From: JACCZX01 sp963786295
GTDB lineage: Bacteria > Pseudomonadota > Gammaproteobacteria > Burkholderiales > Burkholderiaceae_F
Assembly (NCBI GenBank): GCA_963786295.1
Contig: CAWAYV010000027.1
Coordinates: 62,001 to 126,000 of the forward strand
Direction of reading: 5' to 3'
Length of the DNA: 64,000 bases
Part shown: positions 27,493 to 37,031 of the stretch, piece by piece
Numbering within the stretch: position 1 is the stretch's first letter
Layout: each line of letters starts with the position of its first letter
Translations under genes and position numbers: made by a program
Notes under the pieces: model-generated
What the model was told of the DNA's origin: nothing
What the model saw: the letters and a program-made list of their open reading frames with translations, nothing else
Database searches by the model: none

Positions 27493-28926
27493 TCAGCTCC
27501 CTTGTGCTGAATCCTTGGTGACGTCCAGGGTCAGGCCATCGACGCCGGCCACGCGAACGCGGTCGCCGGCAGCCAGCGACGCGCCGCTGCGCACGCGCCA
27601 GCGCTCGCCGTGGACCTCAGCCCATGCCGAGCCCGGGTCGACTGCGATCACGATACCCGGCGCGCCCAGCATTTCTTCGCGACCGCTAACGACCGGACGT
27701 CGACGAGATTTCAGCGCAAAGGCGCCGAACACAGCGATCGCGGCGGCGCTGGTCAGCGCGAGACTGACGACGAACGGCCAGCCGACGTCGAACGCAGGCT
27801 CGTCGGTGTCGAACAGCATCAGGCCACCCACGACGAACGCGATGAAGCCACCGACGCCGATTGCGCCAAAGCTTGGCAGGAACAGTTCCGCAATCATCAA
27901 CACCGCGCCGAGCGCGAGCAACGCAACGCCGGCCCAGTTGACCGACAGCATATGAAACGAATACAGGGCCAGCAACAGTGCAATCGCTCCTGCCGTGCCC
28001 GGAACGCCGAACCCGGGGCTCGTGAATTCAACAAACAGGCCGTACACGCCGATCATCATCAGCAGCATTGCCAGCATCGGATTCGACAGCACGCCGAGCA
28101 CTTGCGTGCGCCAGTCGGGCTGGATCGTCTCCACCGGCGCCTGCGCCAGAGACAGCGTTACCTTGCCGGATGGCAATACGACCGACCGACCGTTGATCTT
28201 TGCCAGCAGCTCGGGCACATCGGTCGCAATGACCTCAATCACGCCGCCGCGCAGCGCCTCGTTGGCCGACAAGCTGCTCGCCTGCAGCACCGCCTGCTCG
28301 GCGAACTCGGCGTTGCGACCGCGCAGCTGCGCCAGACTGCGGATGTAAGCCGCGGCATCGTTGACCACTTTTTCGCGCATCGAATCGGGCGAACTGCGCG
28401 CGGGCTGGCGCTCGACCGTCTTCGAGGCATCATCCTTCTTCGCGCTCTTGTCGGGCTCTGGATCGCGGCGCGGACGCTGATCGGGCTGGTCGCCGCCGGG
28501 CAGGCCGCCGATTGCGACCGGCGTTGCGGCACCGAGGTTGGTTGCCGGTGCCATCGCCGCGATATGACTCGCATACACAATGTAGGTCCCGGCGCTGGCG
28601 GCGCGCGCTCCGTCCGGTGCTACGTACGACGCGATCGGTATCGGTGAGGCAAGGATGTCCTTGATGATCCGGCGCATCGACTCGTCGAGGCCGCCTGGAG
28701 TATCCATCTGCAGCACCACTAGGCGCGCGCCGCGGTTCTGGGCGCGGGCCAGACTGCGGTGCACGAAATCAGACGTCGCTGGCCCGATCACTCCTTCGAT
28801 TTTCACGACCATCACCGGGCCCGCTGGATCGGCCTGCTGCGCGTTGCTCAGCGCGGCAGACAGGCCGATCACCAGAGCTGCAAGCAGCAGCTGGTAGCGG
28901 AGGATCGTCGGCAGCACAGGGGCCAC
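27493..28926 (-). CDS. nfeD: NfeD family membrane serine protease
   Basis: A 477-residue long-form NfeD. Signal peptide; ClpP-like protease domain beginning VMVVKIEGVIGPATSDFV with LQMDTPGGLDESMR, the nucleophile region ARAASAGTYIVYASHIAAM and the Lys in SMREKVVNDAAAYIRSLA; then a low-complexity charged insert (DQPDQRPRRDPEPDKSAKKD). Four or five membrane helices follow (residues about 270-410), and a C-terminal OB-fold (GAPGIVIAVDPGSAWAEVHGE) ends the protein. Members cleave the C-termini of partner slipins. The operon with the slipin supports a membrane-quality role. Confidence 0.92.
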   Translation of the reverse strand: MAPVLPTILRYQLLLAALVIGLSAALSNAQQADPAGPVMVVKIEGVIGPATSDFVHRSLARAQNRGARLVVLQMDTPGGLDESMRRIIKDILASPIPIASYVAPDGARAASAGTYIVYASHIAAMAPATNLGAATPVAIGGLPGGDQPDQRPRRDPEPDKSAKKDDASKTVERQPARSSPDSMREKVVNDAAAYIRSLAQLRGRNAEFAEQAVLQASSLSANEALRGGVIEVIATDVPELLAKINGRSVVLPSGKVTLSLAQAPVETIQPDWRTQVLGVLSNPMLAMLLMMIGVYGLFVEFTSPGFGVPGTAGAIALLLALYSFHMLSVNWAGVALLALGAVLMIAELFLPSFGAIGVGGFIAFVVGGLMLFDTDEPAFDVGWPFVVSLALTSAAAIAVFGAFALKSRRRPVVSGREEMLGAPGIVIAVDPGSAWAEVHGERWRVRSGASLAAGDRVRVAGVDGLTLDVTKDSAQGS

Positions 28927-29081
28927 TTTCAGTTTCTATGCGCGTGGCGGTACGTCCAATGTACGCCGAACGATGCGCTGCCGTGCGCTTGCGAGCTGGT
29001 GGAGGCCGAGTGTCAAGGCCCACCACGCTTCGGTGGGTTTGTGTGGACGGGCGTCGCCTGGCTGGAGACGCGGGGCGCGGG

Positions 29082-29561
29082 TCAGTCGACTCGGGTGTCT
29101 TGTACGCCGCTGGCGTAGCGCACCTGCGCATCGAACTGGCGGGTGACGACGCCGGGTGTCGGCTCCCGGCCGCGCTCATCGTTGCGGTCGAAAACCATGT
29201 CGGCGCCGACTTGCGCGCGTATCCAGCGCGGATACTGGTACATGTAGCCGGAAATGTGATCGATGATCAGCATCGAGCTGCCGCCGGGCAACAGCAACTG
29301 CGCGGTGGATCCGGAAACGAGATCGGCGCGCGGGATGATCAGCGCGCGGGCCATCGGGAAGCCATGGCGTTTGCATTCGGCTACCAGCGGTGTCGACGAA
29401 CGGCGCACCCGCAAATTGAACAGCGGCGTGTCGCCCATGTACTCGGCTGATCCATTGACGATGCGGCACGCCATGCCGTCGACCGGCCGGCCGTTCGCAT
29501 CGACGGTTTGAATGGTGATTGCCTGTGTCGCTTCACCCGTTAGCGTCGCGCAGCCGCTCAC
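29082..29561 (-). CDS. Putative lipoprotein, unknown family
   Basis: About 160 residues with the lipobox VSGCATLTGEATQA near the N-terminus. GTG 29561 is the first start in this frame, but a better signal peptide (FVRTFLAAVALVG) lies just upstream, and an ATG near 29611 (MRLPFRS) is one base out of frame, which suggests an indel. The body contains GRPVDGMACRIVNGSAEYMG, two Cys (in MACRI and AECKRHG) and the C-terminal IDHISGYMYQYPRWIRAQVG. No family was recognised. A surface or periplasmic lipoprotein is likely. Confidence 0.65.
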   Translation of the reverse strand: MSGCATLTGEATQAITIQTVDANGRPVDGMACRIVNGSAEYMGDTPLFNLRVRRSSTPLVAECKRHGFPMARALIIPRADLVSGSTAQLLLPGGSSMLIIDHISGYMYQYPRWIRAQVGADMVFDRNDERGREPTPGVVTRQFDAQVRYASGVQDTRVD

Positions 29562-29711
29562 GCCAACAAGGGCGACGGCGGCGAGAAACGTGCGAACGAA
29601 AGGGCAAGCGCATCAGAGGCAAGATACAACCGGAGGGCCGCAGCGATACACAGTAACCGCCGGGGAAAAAACACCGCATTCCGGCGTATGGACTAGCGGA
29701 AATGACTAAAG

Positions 29712-30902
29712 TCAGCGCGCCAGAAATGTTTGAGCCAGGCGCACCCAGTAAGTGGCTCCCAGCGGGATCAATTCGTCGTTGAAATCGTAGGACGGGTTGT
29801 GCAGCATGCAGGGTCCGAGCCCGTGGCCGGCGGCGCGATGCGTGCCGTCGCCGTTGCCGATGAACACATACGCGCCGGCTTTCGCCTTCAGCATGAACGC
29901 GAAATCCTCTGCGCCCATCGTCGGCTCGATCTCGCGCACCACGTTGTCAGTGCCGACGATGTCGTCCATCACGGTCGCCGCAAACTCGGCCTCGAGAACA
30001 TCGTTGACCGTCGGTGGGTAATTCCAGTGAAAGTCCACACTCGCTTCGGCACCATGCGCGGCGCACGTCATCTCGACGATGCGCCGCATCTGCTTTTCCA
30101 CCAGCGACGTGACGTCGTCGCTGAACGTACGCACGGTCCCGCAAATCCGTGCGCTTTCGGGAATGACGTTGGTGGCTTCGCCCGCCTGAATCATCGTGAC
30201 CGACAGCACGGCCGAGTCGATCGGTTTTTTGACGCGCGTGATGATTCCCTGCAGGCCATTGACGATCTGCACCGCAATGAATACGGGATCGATTCCCAGA
30301 TGCGGCATTGCCGCATGCGCGCCCTTGCCGATCACCTTGATCTGAAATTCGTTGCTCGATGCCATCATCGGCCCGCCGGTCACGCCGAACTCGCCGACCT
30401 TAAGCCCCGGCCAGTTGTGCATGCCGAAGACCGCGTCACACGGAAAGCGTTCGAATAATCCGTCATCGATCATTCTTTGCGCTCCTGCGCCGCCTTCCTC
30501 GGCCGGCTGAAAAATGAAGTGCACCGTGCCGTCTAGCGATTTTGCTTCGGCCAGATATTTCGCCGCAGCCAGCAACATCGCCATGTGTCCATCGTGCCCG
30601 CAAGCGTGCATCTTGCCGGCGTGCGTCGAGCGATGCGCAAATTCATTGGTTTCCTGAATCGGCAACGCATCCATGTCGGCGCGCAACCCGACCGCGCGCT
30701 TCGATTTCCCATGGCGCAGCGTGCCGACGACGCCGGTGCCGCCGAGGCCACGTGTCACCTCGAGCCCCCATTCGGACAGCTTTTGGGCAACGATGTCGCT
30801 GGTGCGCGTTTCTTCAAAGCGCAGCTCAGGATGAGCGTGAATATCGCGTCGGATCTGCTCAATTTCGGTGCGGAATTGGACGACGCGATCGATCAGTTGC
30901 AT
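29712..30902 (-). CDS. M20D-family amidohydrolase, second paralogue
   Basis: 396 residues from ATG 30902 (MQLIDRVVQFRTEIEQIRRD). Motifs are LRADMDALPIQETNEFAHRS, MHACGHDGHMAMLL (metal site), FQPAEEGGAGA (catalytic Glu), FGMHNWPG and MGAEDFAFMLKAKAG. It is closely similar in layout to the enzyme at 888-2123, and hydrolysis of N-acyl amino acids is expected. It is not next to a transporter here. It is divergent from argE, with 82 bases between the starts. The ORF extends 28 codons upstream, but that part has no family likeness. Confidence 0.91.
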   Translation of the reverse strand: MQLIDRVVQFRTEIEQIRRDIHAHPELRFEETRTSDIVAQKLSEWGLEVTRGLGGTGVVGTLRHGKSKRAVGLRADMDALPIQETNEFAHRSTHAGKMHACGHDGHMAMLLAAAKYLAEAKSLDGTVHFIFQPAEEGGAGAQRMIDDGLFERFPCDAVFGMHNWPGLKVGEFGVTGGPMMASSNEFQIKVIGKGAHAAMPHLGIDPVFIAVQIVNGLQGIITRVKKPIDSAVLSVTMIQAGEATNVIPESARICGTVRTFSDDVTSLVEKQMRRIVEMTCAAHGAEASVDFHWNYPPTVNDVLEAEFAATVMDDIVGTDNVVREIEPTMGAEDFAFMLKAKAGAYVFIGNGDGTHRAAGHGLGPCMLHNPSYDFNDELIPLGATYWVRLAQTFLAR

Positions 30903-30984
30903 GGCCTGGCGAGCGCTTGTTGACGAACGGGGAGTCAATGCTACGCGCCCCGTCCTACAATCACAGGCTGGCCGGCTTCCGCAC

Positions 30985-32228
30985 ATGAATAAGCCAATTG
31001 ACGCTCAGTTTGAAGCGCGACGGGACACGTTGTCCGACGCGCCCTCTGCCGCATCGCTCGCGATGATCGATCGGCTGATCGCCTTTCCAACGGTCAGCCG
31101 CGATTCCAATCTAGGCCTGATCGAGTACGCGCGCGACGAGCTTGCGCGTCTCGGCGTGCGCGCGAACCTGATCTACGACGCGTCGCGCAACAAGGCCAAC
31201 CTGTTTGCCACGCTATCGGCCGAGCCGGATCGGATCAAGACCGGCGGCTTGGTGATTTCGGGCCACACCGATACCGTGCCGGTCGACGGCCAGGATTGGT
31301 CGAGCGATCCGTTTCGCGCTGACCACCGCGACGGCCGCATTCACGGACGCGGCAGCGCGGACATGAAAGGCTTCATTGCTATCGCGCTGGCGGCGGTGCC
31401 GAAGTTTCTGCCGCACAGGAAAAGTTGCCGCTGCATTTGTCGCTGACGTACGACGAGGAAACCACGTTCTTCGGCGTGCGCGACCTGCTGGCCGACCTCG
31501 CGGAGCGCGGCATTCGCCCCGCCGGCTGCATCATCGGCGAGCCGACCGACATGCGCGCCATCGTGGCGCACAAGGGCAAGCGCGACTTGTGTTGCCGCGT
31601 GCGCGGCCGCGAGGCACATTCGTCGCTGACGCCCGAAGGCGTCAATGCGATCGAGTTCGCAGCGCGGCTGGTGGCCTTTATTCGCCAAACGGCCGATCGT
31701 CTGTCGCGCGACGAACCGCGCGATGCGCGCTTTGCGGTGCCGTACACGACGCTGCAAACCGGTTTGATCAAGGGCGGAATCGCGGTCAATGTCGTTCCGC
31801 GCGACTGCGAATTCACATTCGAGATGCGCAATCTGCCGACAACGTCGACCGACGAGCTGACGCGCACCATCATCGAGTATGCCGAACGCGAGTTGCTGCC
31901 TGAAATGCGAAGCGTCGCGAGCGATACCAGCATCGCGTTCGAGTGTTGCATGGATCTGCCGGCGTTCGGTATCGCGGCCGATCATCCGCTGGTGCGTTGG
32001 GCGCAACAGGTGGCAAGCACCGCGCATCTGAGCGCCGGCGCAGTCGGCTTCGCCACCGAGGCCAGCATGTTCTCGCAAGCCGGCATTCCAACCGTGGTGA
32101 TCGGTCCGGGTAGCATCGATCAGGCGCACAAGCCCGACGAGTACATCAGCTACGAACAGGTCGCTGCGTGTGAGGCGTTTTTCGATCGCATCATCGCGCA
32201 GCCGATGCCGAGTCCGCACCGGTCATGA
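30985..32228 (+). CDS. argE: Acetylornithine deacetylase, ArgE-like (frameshifted)
   Basis: About 410 residues of the M20A/ArgE group, which removes acetate from N-acetyl-ornithine in arginine synthesis. From ATG 30985: LIAFPTVSRDSNLGLIEYAR, GGLVISGHTDTVPVDGQDW (metal ligands His and Asp) and GRIHGRGSADMKGFIA. Near 31420 an indel shifts the frame, and the protein continues KLPLHLSLTYDEETTFFGVR, GEPTDMRAIVAHKG, GREAHSSLTPEGVNAIEFA and the terminal IPTVVIGPGSIDQAHKPDEY. The family is clear; some relatives act on other N-acyl amino acids, so the substrate is likely but not certain. Confidence 0.87.
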
Positions 32229-32246
32229 CCAAGCAATGAGCGAAGC

Positions 32247-34336
32247 ATGGGCCAAATAGTCGATTCAATGCCTGGGACGGAAACCGTCGTTCGCGCGGCT
32301 TGCCCGCACGACTGTCCCGATACCTGCGCGATGCTGATTACCGTGCGCGAAGACCAAGGGCGCAAGGTGGCGATGAAGGTGGCTGGCGATCCGACGCATC
32401 CGACGACGGCCGGTACGCTGTGTACGAAGGTCTCGCGTTATCTCGAGCGTACTTATCACCCGGATCGCGTACTGCATCCGCTGAAGCGGGTCGGCGCGAA
32501 GGGCGCGGGTGTGTTTGCGCGCGTGACGTGGGACGAAGCGCTGAGCGACATCGCGCAACGTTTAAGCGAAATTGCCGCACGCGATCCGCAACGCATCGTG
32601 CCGTACAGCTACGCCGGCACGATGGGCCTGGTGCAGGGTGAAGGCATGGCCGCGCGCTTCTTCCACAAGCTCGGCGCAAGTTTTCTCGATCGCACGATCT
32701 GCGCAACCGCCGGCGGAGAAGCGCTGGCGTACACGCTCGGAATCAAGACCGGCACCGACATCGAGCAGTTTCAGAACAGCAAGCTGATCGTCTTCTGGGG
32801 CTGCAATGCGATCGCGTCGAACTTGCATCTATGGAGTCGTGCGCAGGAAGCGAAGCGGCGCGGCGCCAAGCTGATCGCGATCGATCCGTATCGCTCGCTG
32901 ACGGCGGAAAAGTGCCATCAGCACATTGCACTGATGCCGGGAACCGACGCGGCGTTTGCGCTGGGCGTGATGCATGTGCTGATACGCGAAGGATGGCTCG
33001 ATCGTCGACTACATCGAGCGCTACACGCTGGGTTATGATGGCCTTGAAGAGCGCGCGCAGGAATTCGATCCACAACGCGTCGCGTCGATCTGCGGCATCA
33101 GCGCAGACGAGGTCGAAGACGCTTGCGCGCGATTACTGGGAAATCCGACCGGCAGCGATTCGGCTTAACTACGGTATGCAGCGTGCGCGCGGCGGCGGCA
33201 ACGCGGTGCGAGCGATTGCGTGTTTGCCTGCACTGGCCGGACATTGGCGCGACGCCGCCGGGGGAGTGCTGCTATCCACCAGCGGCGTGTATCCCGTCGA
33301 CACCGACGCGCTGCATCGCCCCGAGCTGCTAGGCGGAAAAACTCCGCGCACGATCAACATGTCGACGATCGGTCATGATCTGCAGCATGCCGATCCGCCG
33401 ATCGAGGCGCTGATCGTCTACAACAGCAACCCCGTTGCAGTCGCGCCGCAGTCAAGGGAAGTCGCACGCGGCTTTGCGCGCGAAGATCTATTCACTGTCG
33501 TGCTCGAACACTTCATCACCGACACAGCCGATTACGCGGACTACGTGCTGCCGGCGACGACGCAACTCGAGCACGTCGATGTGCACAAGTCCTACGGACA
33601 TTTGTATGTGCTGGCGAATAACGCGGCGATCGAACCGTTGGGCGAAGCGTTGCCAAACAGTGAGATCTTTCGCCGGCTCGCCGCGAAGATGGGATTCGAT
33701 GAGACGTGCTTTTCTGAAACAGACGACGAACTGGCCGCGCAGGCGTTCAAGCGCGAAGGCGCAACCGCCGGCTTCGACTGGCAGCGCTTGAAGCAGAGCG
33801 GCTGGCAGCGACTCGATGTTCCCGAGAAGTACGCACCATTTGCGCAAGGAGGGTTTGCAACACCGTCCGGGCGGTGCGAGTTTTACTCGGAGCAGGTCGC
33901 CGCGCTCGGCTTGGATCCGCTGCCTGCGTACATCGCGCCGTACGAAGCACCGGACGGCAACCCGCTGGCGCGACGCTATCCGCTTGCGATCATCTCGCCG
34001 CCGGCGCGCAACTTCCTGAACTCGACGTTCGTCAACGTCACGAGCTTGCGCTCGACCGACGGCGAGCCGACCGTCGAGATTCACCCGCACGACGCGCACG
34101 CGCGCGGCGTTGTCGACGGCGCTCGCGTTCGCATCTTCAACGATCGTGGCAGCATTGATGTGCTGGCCCGCGTGACCGATCGGGCGCGCCCGGGCTGTGT
34201 CGTCGCGTTGTCGATCTGGTGGAAAAAGCTGGCGCGCGACGGCAAGAACGCAAATGAGCTGACCAACGGTCGGTTGACCGACATCGGACGAGCGCCGACG
34301 TTTTACGACTGCCTAGTGGAAATTGCACCGCAATGA
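32247..34336 (+). CDS. Molybdopterin oxidoreductase (two frameshifts)
   Basis: About 695 residues of the DMSO-reductase superfamily with a bis-MGD cofactor. The N-terminal [4Fe-4S] motif is CPHDCPDTC ... GTLCTK. RVLHPLKRVGAKGAGVFARV, FWGCNAIASNLHLW and AIDPYRSLTA mark the cofactor domain. The frame breaks near 33003 (resuming VDYIERYTLGYDGLEER) and again near 33130 (resuming DYWEIRPAAIRLNYGMQRAR). The C-terminal cap has TVEIHPHDAHARGVVDGARV and CVVALSIWWKKL. No signal peptide or partner subunits are visible, so it is probably a soluble single-subunit enzyme; the substrate is unknown. Confidence 0.83.
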
Positions 34337-34423
34337 CCTGAGGTCCCCGGTTCGAGGCATGGGCGCGCGCCGAGCGGAGCGCGACAATGCGCTTTCCTCC
34401 GGTGTTCAATCCATATCATCGCG

Positions 34424-35854
34424 ATGGCTGCGGTTCCATCTTCGCTGTTCGATCTACCGCTTTCCGCTGCTTACGACTCGGCGCGCTGGAGCAAGGCGGC
34501 GCTCGACGTATGGACCGGCTCGCTCGCTTCATCGGCTGCGATTGCGGCTCAGCGCGAGCAGCGGCTGGTCGCGCTGGTTGCGCATGCGTTCGAGTTCTCT
34601 CCGTACTACTCGCGGCTGTATCGCAAGTTGCCGGTCAGTTCGAGCTCGCGTTTGCGGTTGAGTGATCTGCCGCCGGTCACCAAGCAGTCACTGATGGCCG
34701 AGTTCGACGATGTCATGACGGAGCCGACGCTGACGCGTCGCGCAGTCGGCGAGTTTGTGGCCCAGCCTGACCGTTGCGGCGGCGCATTGCTCGGGCGCTA
34801 TTCGGTATGGACCAGCTCGGGCACGACCGGCGAGCCTGGTTACTTTGTCCACGATCCCGATGCAATCGCGGTGTATGACGCGCTCGAATGGCAGCGCTTT
34901 CGCGGAGTACGGTCGGCGTCTGACCTGGCGCGCCAGTTGATCGCGGGCGATCGCTACGCGATGGTCGCCGCGACCGGCGGGCATTTTGCGGGCATCTCGA
35001 CAGTCGAACGCATGCGGCGCTCGATGCCGTGGCTGACCGCGTCGCTGAGAGGGTTTTCGCTGCTGCAACCACTCGAGCGACTGGTGGCCGAACTGAACGA
35101 GTTTCGGCCGACTCTGCTCGCCTCGTATCCCACCGCGGCGCAGATGCTGGCCGATGAGCAGCATGCAGGCCGACTTAAATTGCGCCTGCGCGAAGTGTGG
35201 ACTGGCGGCGAAACACTGGCGAACCCGGCGCGCGCGCAGGTGCAGCGCGCCTTCGGCTGTCCGGTGCGCAATTCGTATGGCGCATCGGAGTTTCTGCCGA
35301 TCGCGTGGGAGTGTCCGTATCGACGCCTGCACCTGAACAGTGACTGGGTCATCCTGGAACCGATCGACCACCATGGTCGGCCCGTCGCTGCCGGTACACG
35401 CTCGCACTCGGTGCTATTGACCAATCTGGCGAATCGGATTCAACCGCTGATTCGTTATGACTTGGGCGATGCAGTCACGATCGCCGATACGCCGTGCGGC
35501 TGCGGTAGCCGGTTTCCGGTAATGTCGGTCGAGGGTCGCACCGATGAGGCGTTGGTTTTCCCGCTGACCGGCGGCGGCACCGCGACGGTCGTGCCGCTGG
35601 CGTTGACGACCGTCATGGAAGACGATGCGTGCGTTCACGATTTTCAGGTGACGCAGACGGCGCCGCGCAAGCTGCAAGTTCGACTGGGCGGCGACGAGCA
35701 CGGGTCGGCGAGCGAGGTTCGCCGTGCGCTTAGCAACTACTTCGATACGCTCGGCATTGGAGGGGTGTCGATCGATATCGCGCGCCGTCCGCCGGCACGA
35801 GACCAAGTCAGCGGCAAGCTGCGCCGCGTGATCTGCCAGCTGCATCATCATTGA
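34424..35854 (+). CDS. Phenylacetate-CoA ligase (PaaK)-like adenylating enzyme
   Basis: A 476-residue member of the PaaK/coenzyme F390 synthetase group of ANL adenylate-forming enzymes. Visible are FEFSPYYSRLYRKLP at the N-terminus, the ATP loop WTSSGTTGEPGYFVHD, LREVWTGGETLANPARAQVQ, RNSYGASEFLPIAWECP and the acceptor-domain hinge IRYDLGDAVTIADTPCGCGS. A C-terminal small domain (SGKLRRVI) closes the protein. It should activate a carboxylate as acyl-AMP, with transfer to CoA or another acceptor. No pathway neighbours identify the acid. ATG 34424 follows the molybdoenzyme by 87 bases. Confidence 0.83.
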   Translation: MAAVPSSLFDLPLSAAYDSARWSKAALDVWTGSLASSAAIAAQREQRLVALVAHAFEFSPYYSRLYRKLPVSSSSRLRLSDLPPVTKQSLMAEFDDVMTEPTLTRRAVGEFVAQPDRCGGALLGRYSVWTSSGTTGEPGYFVHDPDAIAVYDALEWQRFRGVRSASDLARQLIAGDRYAMVAATGGHFAGISTVERMRRSMPWLTASLRGFSLLQPLERLVAELNEFRPTLLASYPTAAQMLADEQHAGRLKLRLREVWTGGETLANPARAQVQRAFGCPVRNSYGASEFLPIAWECPYRRLHLNSDWVILEPIDHHGRPVAAGTRSHSVLLTNLANRIQPLIRYDLGDAVTIADTPCGCGSRFPVMSVEGRTDEALVFPLTGGGTATVVPLALTTVMEDDACVHDFQVTQTAPRKLQVRLGGDEHGSASEVRRALSNYFDTLGIGGVSIDIARRPPARDQVSGKLRRVICQLHHH

Positions 35855-35888
35855 TCGTCGCGGAAACCGGCGGGCACAATTGCGCCCG

Positions 35889-36962
35889 ATGATTTCCCCC
35901 ACTCCGATCAAGCGCCTGCTGCTGGCCGGTGCGATCGTGCTTGCGATCGTGGCTGCGGCCGGCTGTTCGACACTCGGCTACTACGCGCAGTCAATCCACG
36001 GTCACTTTGCGATGCTGCGCGCTGCGCGGCCGATTCCGGAGATCGTTGCCGATCCGTCAACTGCGGAGTCGCTAAAGCAACGTTTGCAGCGCGCTGAACA
36101 AATTCGCGCGTTTGCATCGAGCGAGCTCGCGTTGCCCGAAAATCGGAGTTATCGCTCGTACGCAGACTTGCAACGTCCGTTTGTGGTGTGGAACGTTTTT
36201 GCGACACCAGAGCTGTCGCTTGATCTGAAACAGTGGTGCTACCCGGTCGTGGGCTGTGCAGGGTATCGCGGCTACTTCGATCGCGAAGCGGCCGAGCATG
36301 CTGCCGAACAACTGCGTGCCGAAGGTTATGAGGTCAGCGTGACCGGCGTGCCCGCGTATTCGACGCTCGGTTGGTTTGCCGACCCGCTGTTGAACACATT
36401 TATCGGCGGCAATGAGGGCCAGCTCGCCGGACTCATTTTTCATGAGCTGGCCCACCAGGTCGTGTTTGTCGGTGGCGACACGACGTTTAACGAATCGTTC
36501 GCCACAGCCGTCGAGCGCGAAGGCGTTAAGCGCTGGCTTGCGGAAAATGGCGATGCTGTATCGCGTAACGCGTACGCGGACTTTGCGCAGCGGCGCAGCG
36601 AGTTTCTGAATCTCTTGCTGCAGTATCGAGGACTGCTGTATGAAAACTATCTCGGCCGCGAATCCGACGACGTCAAGCGCCGGCGCAAGCAGCAGCTTTT
36701 TGCCGAGTTGAAGGACGATTACGCGCGGCTTCGTGCAAGCTGGGGCGGCTTTGCCGGCTACGACCGGTTTTTCGCGCAGGATCTGACCAACGCGCACCTG
36801 GCATCGATCGGCGCGTACAACGACCTGGTGCCGGCGTTCGATGCGTTGCTGGCGCAAGGGGGCGGAGACTTTCCGCGTTTCTACGAAGAGGTCAAGCAGC
36901 TTGCTGCACTGCCACGGGAGCGCCGCGACGCGTCGCTACGCGGCATGCTGGCGCAGCGTTAG
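35889..36962 (+). CDS. Putative aminopeptidase lipoprotein (Aminopep family)
   Basis: 357 residues. Signal peptide with lipobox AAGC (Cys about 25 after ATG 35889), then STLGYYAQSIHGHFAMLRAA, which is typical of the family of predicted zinc aminopeptidases found mainly in proteobacteria. The metal motif is IFHELAHQVVFVGGDTTFNESFATAVE, with HExxH and a downstream Glu. A Cys pair (WCYPVVGC) may be disulfide-bonded. Anchoring to a membrane facing the periplasm is expected. Catalysis has not been proven for the family. Confidence 0.85.
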   Translation: MISPTPIKRLLLAGAIVLAIVAAAGCSTLGYYAQSIHGHFAMLRAARPIPEIVADPSTAESLKQRLQRAEQIRAFASSELALPENRSYRSYADLQRPFVVWNVFATPELSLDLKQWCYPVVGCAGYRGYFDREAAEHAAEQLRAEGYEVSVTGVPAYSTLGWFADPLLNTFIGGNEGQLAGLIFHELAHQVVFVGGDTTFNESFATAVEREGVKRWLAENGDAVSRNAYADFAQRRSEFLNLLLQYRGLLYENYLGRESDDVKRRRKQQLFAELKDDYARLRASWGGFAGYDRFFAQDLTNAHLASIGAYNDLVPAFDALLAQGGGDFPRFYEEVKQLAALPRERRDASLRGMLAQR

Positions 36963-37031
36963 CCGCGTCTATGATGGCGGTTTAGCTGTTAGACAGACAA
37001 TGAGCGACAACAGAACGACAAGATAAGGGAG

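Noticed and set aside
30920..30961. TTGACG and TACAAT as a sigma-70 promoter for argE
   Set aside because: The spacing is 30 bases instead of about 17, so the two boxes cannot belong to one promoter.
32831..33140. Alternative start at 32831 giving a 501-codon oxidoreductase
   Set aside because: The first 100 codons of that frame are nonsense relative to the family; the domain really begins at 32247 and crosses two frameshifts.
34340..34375. tRNA-like GGTTCGA stretch after the molybdoenzyme gene
   Set aside because: No cloverleaf can be formed around it; the sequence is a chance match to a T-loop.
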